Shown piece by piece: positions 8,664-17,161 of a DNA stretch of 64,000 nt; the stretch's first letter is position 1, and the number at the start of each line of letters is the position of its first letter. The DNA lies in assembly GCA_019635535.1 (NCBI GenBank), contig JAHBZH010000001.1:62001-126000 (forward strand), given 5' to 3'. A program made the translations under genes and the position numbers. Below the pieces are notes generated by a model. The model made no database searches, was not told where the DNA came from, and worked only from the letters and a program-made list of their open reading frames with translations. The DNA is from Sphingomonas sp. Lineage in GTDB: Bacteria; Pseudomonadota; Alphaproteobacteria; Sphingomonadales; Sphingomonadaceae.

Positions 8664-10002
8664 CGGCGACCATCATCCCTTCGATGCGCAGGGTGGGAAC
8701 ATTGACGGCGCGGCGATGTTCCAGGTCGTTCGCGGGGACGAGCGCGCGGAACATGTCGATCAGGTTGCCGGCGATGGTGATCTCCGCCACCGGCGCGGCG
8801 ATCTCGCCGTTCTCGATGAGGAAGCCGGATGCCCCCCGGCTGTAATCGCCGGTCACCGGATTGACGCCCTGGCCGATCAGCTCGGTCACATAGACGCCGC
8901 GCTTCACGTCCGCCATCAGCTCGGTCGGGCTCAGCGCGCCCGGCTCCAAATGGACGTTGGTCGCCCCCGCGCCCGGCGCGCCGCCGGTGCCGCGCACGGC
9001 ATGGCCGGTCACGTCCAGCCCGAGCTGGCGCGCGGCGGCGGCGTTCATCAGCCAGCCGGTCATCCGCCCATTGTCGATCAGCCGGCGCGCGACGGTCGCC
9101 ACGCCCTCGCCGTCGAACGGCTTGGATTTGAGCCCGCGCGGCCGGTGCGGATCGTCGACGATGACGATGCCGGGCGCGAACAGCGTCTCCTCTTCCCGCC
9201 CCAGCAGAAAGCTCGACTTGCGCGCCACGGACGGCCCGTTCAGCGCGCCGACCAGATGGCCGATCAGGCTGCCGCCGATGCGCGGATCGAAGATCACCGG
9301 CATCGCCCCGCTCGGCAGGCGCGCCGGATTGAGCCGCTTCACCGCCCGTTCGGCGGCCAGCCTGCCGATCGCCTCGGGCGCGTCGAGATCGACGAAATGG
9401 CGAACCGAGTGGCTGGCATGATCGCGCTGCATCCCCGCGCCCTCGCCGGCGATCACGCTCGCCCAGCCGCCATAGCCGCTGGTCGTATAGGCGCGCGCGA
9501 AGCCGTGGCTGGTGGCGAGCCCGACGACGGTGCGCCCGGCGCTCATCCCGCCGCCTTCGCTGTTGGTGATGCCCGGATGGGCACGCGCCGCATCCTCGGC
9601 GGCCAGCGCCAGCGCCTTCAATTCCACCGGCGAGGGATCGGCGCCGTCGTCCGCCTCGATCCCGGCCATCGCGCCGGTCAGCAGCCGTTCGGCCGGCGCG
9701 AGTCCGGCATAGGGATCCTCCGGCGCCTCGCGCGCCATCGCGGTGGCGCGCTCGACCAACGCGGTCATCGCATCGTCGGACAGATCGGAAGAGGAAACGC
9801 TCGCGGACCGGCTGCCCACGAACAGCCTGAGGCCGATCTCCTCGCCCTCGGCGCGGGTCACGTCTTCCAGCTCGCCCAGGCGCACCTGCACGCTGGTCGC
9901 GGCATCGCCGACATAGAGCGCATCGGCGGCATCGGCCCCGGCACGCATCGCGGCCTCGACGAGCGCGGCGGCACGCTGCTCGGCTTCATTGACACTAAGC
10001 AT
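8656..10002 (-). CDS. pmbA: PmbA/TldE subunit of TldD-TldE metalloprotease complex
   Basis: A 448-residue TldD/PmbA (peptidase U62) family protein. In the known TldD/E heterodimer TldD carries the zinc site and PmbA (TldE) is the non-catalytic partner; the complex trims peptides such as microcin precursors and CcdA. The HEXXXH metal site of TldD is absent, supporting PmbA. The glycine-rich C-terminal half with conserved LVGALNGPS and the GFLIENGEI segment typify the family. The ATG at 10000-10002 was chosen; an in-frame GTG 9 nt upstream is possible. Its stop overlaps the phosphatase gene start by 8 nt. No tldD lies in this window. Confidence 0.9.
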   Translation of the reverse strand: MLSVNEAEQRAAALVEAAMRAGADAADALYVGDAATSVQVRLGELEDVTRAEGEEIGLRLFVGSRSASVSSSDLSDDAMTALVERATAMAREAPEDPYAGLAPAERLLTGAMAGIEADDGADPSPVELKALALAAEDAARAHPGITNSEGGGMSAGRTVVGLATSHGFARAYTTSGYGGWASVIAGEGAGMQRDHASHSVRHFVDLDAPEAIGRLAAERAVKRLNPARLPSGAMPVIFDPRIGGSLIGHLVGALNGPSVARKSSFLLGREEETLFAPGIVIVDDPHRPRGLKSKPFDGEGVATVARRLIDNGRMTGWLMNAAAARQLGLDVTGHAVRGTGGAPGAGATNVHLEPGALSPTELMADVKRGVYVTELIGQGVNPVTGDYSRGASGFLIENGEIAAPVAEITIAGNLIDMFRALVPANDLEHRRAVNVPTLRIEGMMVAGA

Positions 10003-10039
10003 CAGGAGCACCTAGGGCCGCGCCCCCCAAAAGCAAGCC

Positions 10040-10978
10040 TCAAGCGGTCCCCACCACATAGCAGGCGGCGAACATCAGCAGGCCGGCGAAGCGGTTCGAG
10101 CGGAACCTGGCGAGCGCATCCTCCCCGTCGTCGATCCGCAAGGTCGCGACCTGCCAGCCGAGATGCGCCGCCATCGGCAGCAGCGCCAGCAGCGCGAACC
10201 ATTCGATCCGCACCAGTTGCACCGCCGCCGCCCAGCAGGCGAGCGCGACGAGGTAGCAGACGGCCACCCCCATCTTGGCATGGCGCCCCAGCGCCCGCGC
10301 CGAGGATTTGACGCCGACCAGCGCGTCGTCCTCCTTGTCCTGCAGCGCGTAGATCGTGTCGTAGCCGATCGTCCAGAAGACCGACCCGGCATAGAGCAGC
10401 AGCCCCGGCACCGCGATCCCGCCCGTCACCGCCGGCCAGGCGACCAGCGCCGCCCAGGAGAAGACCAGCCCCAGCCAGGCCTGCGGCCACCAGGTGATCC
10501 GCTTCATGAAGGGATAGGCCGCGACCGGCGCGAGGCTGGCCAAAGCGATGCCCTGCGCCATCGGATCGAGCCGGAGCAGCACGACCAGCCCGATCAGGCT
10601 CATCGCCACCAGCAGCGCCCAGGCCGCCCTCAGCGACACCCGCCCGCTGGCCAGCGGGCGCAGCCGGGTGCGCGCCACCGCCTTGTCTAGGTCCTTGTCG
10701 ACGATGTCGTTATAGACGCAGCCCGCCGATCGCATCGCGAAGGCGCCGAGCGCCAGCCAGCCGATCAGCGCCCAGCCCTGGGTCCCCGCGCCGCCGCCAT
10801 TCATCCCCGCCAGCGCCACCGCCCACGCCCCCGGCCAGAAGAGCAGCCACGCGCCGATCGGCCGGTCCAGCCGGATCAGCGAGGCGAACGGCCGCACGGG
10901 CGCCGGCAACGCGCCGATCAGCCCGCGCCGCTCGCTGTCGGGAACGATGTCCGAAATATCCGATTTGTCGGCCAACAT
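10040..10978 (-). CDS. ubiA: 4-hydroxybenzoate polyprenyltransferase UbiA
   Basis: A 312-residue integral membrane prenyltransferase that attaches the polyprenyl tail to 4-hydroxybenzoate, the first membrane step of ubiquinone synthesis. Two aspartate-rich Mg-diphosphate motifs are visible: YNDIVDKDLD (NDxxD, near residue 90) and YALQDKEDD (near residue 215). Between them lie eight or nine hydrophobic helices. Start chosen at the ATG at 10976-10978, preceded by AGGTG; an ATG 48 nt further upstream is possible but adds residues not typical of the family. The divergent 160-nt gap to rsmE contains an interspersed hairpin repeat. Confidence 0.93.
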   Translation of the reverse strand: MLADKSDISDIVPDSERRGLIGALPAPVRPFASLIRLDRPIGAWLLFWPGAWAVALAGMNGGGAGTQGWALIGWLALGAFAMRSAGCVYNDIVDKDLDKAVARTRLRPLASGRVSLRAAWALLVAMSLIGLVVLLRLDPMAQGIALASLAPVAAYPFMKRITWWPQAWLGLVFSWAALVAWPAVTGGIAVPGLLLYAGSVFWTIGYDTIYALQDKEDDALVGVKSSARALGRHAKMGVAVCYLVALACWAAAVQLVRIEWFALLALLPMAAHLGWQVATLRIDDGEDALARFRSNRFAGLLMFAACYVVGTA

Positions 10979-11034
10979 TTGGCTACACCTAACGACAGGT
11001 CGCGACTTGTCGAAGGCCATTTCCACCAGATTCT

Positions 11035-11121
11035 CGTCACCCCGGGCTTGACCCGGGGTCCACCTTTCAGCCTTTGCTTGTGCCGTAAGAAGGTGGATGC
11101 CGGGTCAAGCCCGGCATGACG
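11035..11121. repeat. Intergenic inverted-repeat element
   Basis: An 87-bp imperfect palindrome: the left arm (11035-11070) reads into GGGCTTGACCC and a GGTCCACCTT segment, and the right arm (11090-11121) is its near-complement with GGGTCAAGCCC and AAGGTGGATG. The central loop is unpaired and unrelated. Elements with this GGGTCAAGCCC core are common between genes in sphingomonads and other proteobacteria. It lies between divergent ubiA and rsmE and ends 20 nt before the likely rsmE coding start. Confidence 0.8.
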
Positions 11122-11140
11122 TACAAGAATCGTCGAGGAG

Positions 11141-12909
<1,769 letters not shown>

Positions 12910-12994
12910 TCCGACATCTGGGGGGCTGGCGCGCGCCACCGCGACACCGTAGCTTCGTTTCGAATGCGATCCTTTGCTTTGGGGAGTAACGATC

Positions 12995-13729
12995 ATGCGC
13001 CTGGCTCTTCGCACTGTCCTCGCCGCCTCGGCCGCCGCCGCCATCCTCGCCACGCCGCTCGCCGCCCAGCCAGCTCCGGCGCCGAACCGGCCCTTCACCG
13101 CGACCGGCACGCTGCAGGGCTGCAACCCCCGGGCCGGCGATCATGCCGTCCGCCTCACCGCCGGCACGCGCTACACGATCCGGGCCGCGTCAGAGGATTT
13201 CGATACGATCCTCGCGCTCTACCGGACCGACAGCAACGAGCCGGTCGCCCAGAATGACGATGCGGACGGCAGCCTCAATTCGCGGATCGGCTACACGGCG
13301 AGCGAGACCGGCACCTATTGCCTGCGCGTCACCGGCTATGGCGGCGGCGCCGGCGGCAGCTACACGGTGAGCGCCGAGGTCGCGCCGCCCGCGCCGCCCG
13401 CCAATGCGACGCCGACCCGGACCGAATCGACCGAATGGCGCGTGTTCGACGGCGAGCTGGCCGGCGACGGCGCGCCGCGCGACTATGCGCTGACCCTGGC
13501 CGAGGGCCAGATCGCGATGATCAGCCTGGAATCCGACGCTTTCGATCCGGTCGTCGAGGTCCGCCGCGCCGACGATCCGGACGGCGATGCCATCGAGATG
13601 GACGACGATGGCGGCTCCGGCCTCAACTCCTTCCTCGTCTTCTCCGGCGAGGCGGGCGACTATCTGGTCCGGGTGCGCGCCTACAGCTCCAGCGGCGAAG
13701 GCGCCTACACGCTCAAGATCGGCCAGTAA
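12995..13729 (+). CDS. Exported protein with two PPC (pre-peptidase C-terminal) domains
   Basis: A 244-residue predicted secreted protein. Residues 1-26 are a signal peptide ending at Ala-Ala-Gln. Two bacterial pre-peptidase C-terminal beta-sandwich domains follow, at about 28-125 and 145-243, each showing the family pattern of an FDTILALY or FDPVVEVR strand, a DDD/DDDG acidic turn and a final YTVSAE or YTLKIG strand. There is no catalytic domain, so it is not itself a protease; PPC domains usually act as binding or processing modules. GGGGAG at 12981-12986 supports the ATG at 12995. Confidence 0.8.
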   Translation: MRLALRTVLAASAAAAILATPLAAQPAPAPNRPFTATGTLQGCNPRAGDHAVRLTAGTRYTIRAASEDFDTILALYRTDSNEPVAQNDDADGSLNSRIGYTASETGTYCLRVTGYGGGAGGSYTVSAEVAPPAPPANATPTRTESTEWRVFDGELAGDGAPRDYALTLAEGQIAMISLESDAFDPVVEVRRADDPDGDAIEMDDDGGSGLNSFLVFSGEAGDYLVRVRAYSSSGEGAYTLKIGQ

Positions 13730-13743
13730 TCATTCGCCGATAA

Positions 13744-15063
13744 TCATTCGGCCGCGACCGGGCCGGCCTCGCCGGCCCGGCCCGGCCTGAGCCGCCGGAT
13801 CAGCCTTGGGATGGGACCGTTGCGGTCCATCCATTCGGCATAGTCGACATAGGCCGGGTCTTCGGAAAGGTGCTGCTCCTCGGTCTTCGCGCGCCAGTAA
13901 TAGACGCCGCTGACCAAAGCGAGCACCGCCGTGTTGCGGATCATGTCGACCGGATTGCCGCTGGTCGCGAGGAAGGGCAGCACCGCGCACCACCAATAGA
14001 GGTTCTTGGCCACATAGGCCGGATGCTTGGTCCAGGCATAGGGTCCGTGGGTCAGGATGCCGCGATGGGTGAGGTTGGAGAAGCGCAGCCCGAACGCCAC
14101 CGTCGCCCAGGCATAGACACCGGTCAGGAAGGCCAGCCACAGCCCCATCAGCGCCATGGCGAGCGGATGGTCCGCCAGCCAGTGTGTCCATTCGCCCGAT
14201 CCCATATGATAATCGAGCGGCCCGCCCGGGTTCATCAGGATGAAGGGCGGATAGCAGATGAGCGCCGCCGTCCACCCCGCCGCATAGGGGTTCGCGGAGC
14301 GGATATGGGCGTCGAGCGGCTTCAGCGTCAGCACATAGCCGACGGTGGCGAAGGTCACGTCCACCAGGAACATCGCGCCGATCAGCCAGAGCGCGAGATT
14401 GACCGGGCTGGCCGCGATCCACGCGGAGTCCGCCGCGATCGTCACCTCCCAGTTTCCCGGCACGATCGAGATCATGAAGGCGAGGAAGAAGCCCTTCACC
14501 GCCCAGGCGCGCAGGAATTCGTGCACCTGTTCGCGCTCCGCCTCGCCTGGCCGGCCGATCAGCATCAGCCCGAAATGCCAGGCCCCGTCGCGCGGCTCGG
14601 CCAGCCGCCGGTCCAGCCAGATCACATAGGGGATCGAGGCGACGGCGAAGGGGATGATCGCCACCCCGATCACCTGCATGGCGAAGAGATAGGCGCCGTC
14701 CCAATACCAGCGCGCGATGCAGTAGCAGGCGCCGATCGCCGCCCAGATGCCCCACAGGCCGGCGATCTTGACGATGCTGATGTCGATGCTGTCCTTCAGC
14801 GGCCGGCACGGCATCGCCCAGTCGATCCCGGTCGTCGCCCTGCGATGCACCTTGTCGACGATCAGCGACCAGGCGACCATCGGCACCGCGCAGGCCAGCA
14901 GGGCGACGAGCGCCGCCAGCGGCCCGGCCAGGCCGAAGGCGCGCGCCGCCGCCACCCAGGCGACCAGCCCGGCCAGGCCGACCAGCCCGACCATCGTGCT
15001 CACCGCGGATTGCGGGCGCGGATCGTGGCGCGCGTCCGGCGCGATCTTCACCTCGGCATTCAT
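13744..15063 (-). CDS. Polytopic membrane protein with ICMT/PEMT-like methyltransferase domain
   Basis: A 439-residue integral membrane protein with about ten hydrophobic segments. The last third has the isoprenylcysteine carboxyl methyltransferase/phospholipid methyltransferase pattern: a GPYAWTKHPAYVAK segment, then RAKTEEQHLSEDPAYVDY, which in this superfamily bind SAM and the acceptor. The N-terminal two thirds are additional helices not found in minimal ICMT proteins, including a DWAMPCRPLKD loop. Substrate unknown; a membrane lipid or other small hydrophobic acceptor is more likely than a prenylated protein in a bacterium. The start is the ATG at 15061-15063. The stop is 14 nt from the convergent PPC-domain gene. 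Confidence 0.65.
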   Translation of the reverse strand: MNAEVKIAPDARHDPRPQSAVSTMVGLVGLAGLVAWVAAARAFGLAGPLAALVALLACAVPMVAWSLIVDKVHRRATTGIDWAMPCRPLKDSIDISIVKIAGLWGIWAAIGACYCIARWYWDGAYLFAMQVIGVAIIPFAVASIPYVIWLDRRLAEPRDGAWHFGLMLIGRPGEAEREQVHEFLRAWAVKGFFLAFMISIVPGNWEVTIAADSAWIAASPVNLALWLIGAMFLVDVTFATVGYVLTLKPLDAHIRSANPYAAGWTAALICYPPFILMNPGGPLDYHMGSGEWTHWLADHPLAMALMGLWLAFLTGVYAWATVAFGLRFSNLTHRGILTHGPYAWTKHPAYVAKNLYWWCAVLPFLATSGNPVDMIRNTAVLALVSGVYYWRAKTEEQHLSEDPAYVDYAEWMDRNGPIPRLIRRLRPGRAGEAGPVAAE

Positions 15064-15130
15064 CGCCGGCCGCTCTGGCACACAAGTCGTAAGCAAGCGG
15101 TGAAGAGGTGGGACGCATCGACATCAAATC

Positions 15131-15153
15131 CCCTCTCCCCGCCGGGGAGAGGG
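15131..15153. repeat. Short perfect hairpin in intergenic region
   Basis: A 10-bp perfect inverted repeat, ccctctcccc and ggggagaggg, separated by gcc, lies in the 206-nt gap between the divergent ICMT-like and PilZ genes. There is no T tract after it, and it sits upstream of both genes, so it is not an ordinary terminator. Hairpins with this sequence are frequent between genes in high-GC alphaproteobacteria. Confidence 0.6.
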
Positions 15154-15269
15154 AGCATGGCACCGCCGCGATCTCGCCTTCCTGCGGCAATAACGGGGGC
15201 GCAAGTAAGGGATTCTTAAAGTTATTTCTGCGCAAATCATGTCCGGGGAAAGCCGTGTCGACGGCGGGG

Positions 15270-15902
15270 ATGGTGATGTTTTTACAGGAAAACGTCGTGG
15301 AGACGAGCTTCTCCTTTTCCAGCCAGGTTCCGCAACCGCCCGAGCGGCGGCAGGCGGAGCGCCATATCAAGATCCTGCGCGTCGGCACGCTGGTGATCGA
15401 CGGCCGGCGCGAGCTTTGCCTGATCCGCAACGTCTCGGCCGGCGGGCTGATGGCCCATGTCTACAGTCATGTCGCGCCCGGCCAGGCAGTGATCGTCGAG
15501 CTCAAAACCAATCAGCAGGTCGCCGGCCGCATCGCCTGGGTGCGCCAGTCCAATGCCGGCATCGCCTTCGACAACGAGGTCGATATCGAGGAATTGCTCG
15601 CCAATCCCCGCGTGCTCGACAATGGCTGGCAGGCTCGCGCCCCGCGCATCGAGGTGGACCGCGCCGCGGCCCTGCGCGCCGGCGCCCGCACGCACCGCAC
15701 CCGCACGCTCGACATCTCCCAGAGCGGCATCAAGCTCGACACCGACGCGACGTTCGAGCCCGGCGACGAAGTGGTCGTCACCCCGGAGGATTTCCGCCCC
15801 CTCGCCGGCGTCGTCCGCTGGCAGAACGGCCGCCAGTGCGGCGTCGCCTTCAACCAGATCGTGCCGCTGTCGGAGCTGATCGGCTGGCTGAAGCGGCGCT
15901 GA
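15270..15902 (+). CDS. Tandem PilZ-domain protein (probable c-di-GMP receptor)
   Basis: A 210-residue soluble protein with two PilZ domains in tandem. The first (about residues 24-105) has the RRQAER pair and the RNVSAGGL motif. The second (about 128-208) has RTHRTRTLDISQSGIKL. These correspond to the RxxxR and [D/N]xSxxG signatures that bind cyclic di-GMP, so both may be ligand-competent. There is no enzymatic or output domain; such proteins act through partner binding. The ATG at 15270 is one choice; an ATG at 15276 is equally possible. The preceding 200 nt hold a hairpin and an AT-rich stretch suited to a promoter. Confidence 0.82.
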   Translation: MVMFLQENVVETSFSFSSQVPQPPERRQAERHIKILRVGTLVIDGRRELCLIRNVSAGGLMAHVYSHVAPGQAVIVELKTNQQVAGRIAWVRQSNAGIAFDNEVDIEELLANPRVLDNGWQARAPRIEVDRAAALRAGARTHRTRTLDISQSGIKLDTDATFEPGDEVVVTPEDFRPLAGVVRWQNGRQCGVAFNQIVPLSELIGWLKRR

Positions 15903-15982
15903 GGCGGCGGGCGGCGATGCCCGCCATCGAAGTATCGGCACGCATGCTCACACGTCCCGCGCCGTCATGCCGACTTAAAATG

Positions 15983-16707
15983 GGGACAGTATATATTTAA
16001 TTCCCAGTTCCGACCTGCTATCGCCCGCTCATGCCGCGCCTTGCCCGCCTCGTCGTCCCCGGCCTCCCGCACCATGTCACGCAGCGCGGCAATCGCCGCC
16101 AGCCGACCTTCTTCGGCGAGGAGGATTACGCGCTCTATCTCGATCTGCTGCGGCGCTGGTGCGCGAAGGCGGGCACGCGGATCTGGGCCTGGTGCCTGAT
16201 GCCCAATCATGTCCACCTGATCCTCGTGCCGGCGCATGAGGACGGGCTGCGCGCCGCGCTCGGCGAGGCGCACCGGCGCTACACGGCGCACGTCAACGCG
16301 CGGGAGGGCTGGCGCGGCCATCTGTGGCAGAGCCGCTTCGCCTCCTTCCCGATGGACGAGGACTGGCTGATCGCCTGCGCGCGCTATGTCGAGCTCAATC
16401 CGGTCCGGGCGCGGCTGGCGAAGCGGCCGGAGGACTGGCGCTGGTCGAGCGCGCGGGCGCATCTCGCCCTGGCGCAGGACAATGTGACGGAGACGGCGCC
16501 GCTGCTGGAGCGGATCGGCGACTGGCGCGCGCTGCTCGACGGCGGGCTGGACGACGAGGCGCGCGAGGCGATCCGCAGGCGCGAGCGCAGCGGACACGCG
16601 CTCGGCGGCGACGCGTTTCTGGACGGTCTGGCGGCGATGCTGGGCCGCGAGGTCAGACCCCGCCCGCGCGGCCGCCCCCGGCGAAGCGAATAAATATATA
16701 CTGTCCC
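15983..16707 (+). mobile_element. RAYT transposase gene bounded by perfect 17-bp inverted repeats
   Basis: The sequence gggacagtatatattta at 15983-15999 recurs as its exact reverse complement at 16691-16707, enclosing one Y1-type transposase gene. The right repeat begins at the TAA stop of that gene. The AT-rich repeats contrast with the high-GC gene and surroundings. No direct target duplication is evident just outside, which fits a HUH/Y1 enzyme and not a DDE-type IS. Whether this is a mobile unit or a domesticated RAYT locus cannot be decided from one copy. Confidence 0.75.
16031..16693 (+). CDS. REP-associated tyrosine transposase (RAYT, Y1/IS200-like)
   Basis: A 220-residue Y1 single-strand transposase of the RAYT group. 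The metal-binding HUH motif is His60-Val-His62 (CLMPNHVHLI) and the nucleophile is Tyr119 in ARYVELNPVRA; the early GLPHHVTQRGN segment is also characteristic. Such enzymes cut and rejoin single-stranded DNA at hairpin (REP) sequences. The catalytic residues are intact, so the gene is not obviously dead. It stands alone between the PilZ gene and pepN, and the stop codon is embedded in the right terminal repeat. The C-terminus ends in a basic Arg/Pro tail. Confidence 0.9.
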   Translation: MPRLARLVVPGLPHHVTQRGNRRQPTFFGEEDYALYLDLLRRWCAKAGTRIWAWCLMPNHVHLILVPAHEDGLRAALGEAHRRYTAHVNAREGWRGHLWQSRFASFPMDEDWLIACARYVELNPVRARLAKRPEDWRWSSARAHLALAQDNVTETAPLLERIGDWRALLDGGLDDEAREAIRRRERSGHALGGDAFLDGLAAMLGREVRPRPRGRPRRSE

Positions 16708-17161
16708 GGTTTTTTCCGAGATCAGCAGCCAATAAGGCGTTCCCTCCCACGCGCGTCCCCCGGAGATTGCGGCCTCATGCCGCCCTCACAAGGCAACCGA
16801 CGATCAGGGGTTTGCGCGCATGCCTCCTGACCCCATTAGGCCGATGCGCGATGGAGTGGGCGTCCGCAACAGGTCGGAAGTGATCCTCTGCCCCGCCCGC
16901 TTCCAATGTAGGAAATGCTCTGCCACGCTTGCCCCGACTCGGGGCCCATGCCCCGGTTCGCCGGCTCTTTGAATCGTCCGTTTCGCCCAAAAAATTTCGT
17001 AGGCACACCGTCGCGCATATGGGTGAAGATGCTGAAGTTTCGCGCTCTTGCCTTCCGCCCTTCGACCCCGCCAAAACACCCCTCACCCTGTCAACTTTGT
17101 CAACTTAACAGAGAGGGACGCCCTGATTGCGCGGCGGTGGCGGCGGGCCTAAATTCGCCCG
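16708..17161. other. Long gap without a supported gene upstream of pepN
   Basis: About 450 nt with no credible coding sequence; open frames here lack ribosome sites and family support. It holds an 18-nt sequence at 16905-16922 (aatgtaggaaatgctctg) resembling pieces of two repeats elsewhere in the window, and a perfect 9-bp tandem duplication of tgtcaactt at 17089-17106, just upstream of pepN. The duplicated element could be an operator or part of a promoter; nothing more can be said. Confidence 0.4.

Noticed and set aside
16775-17086. Minus-strand open frames in the gap before pepN
   Set aside because: Several overlapping frames of similar length exist, none with a ribosome site or recognisable domain.
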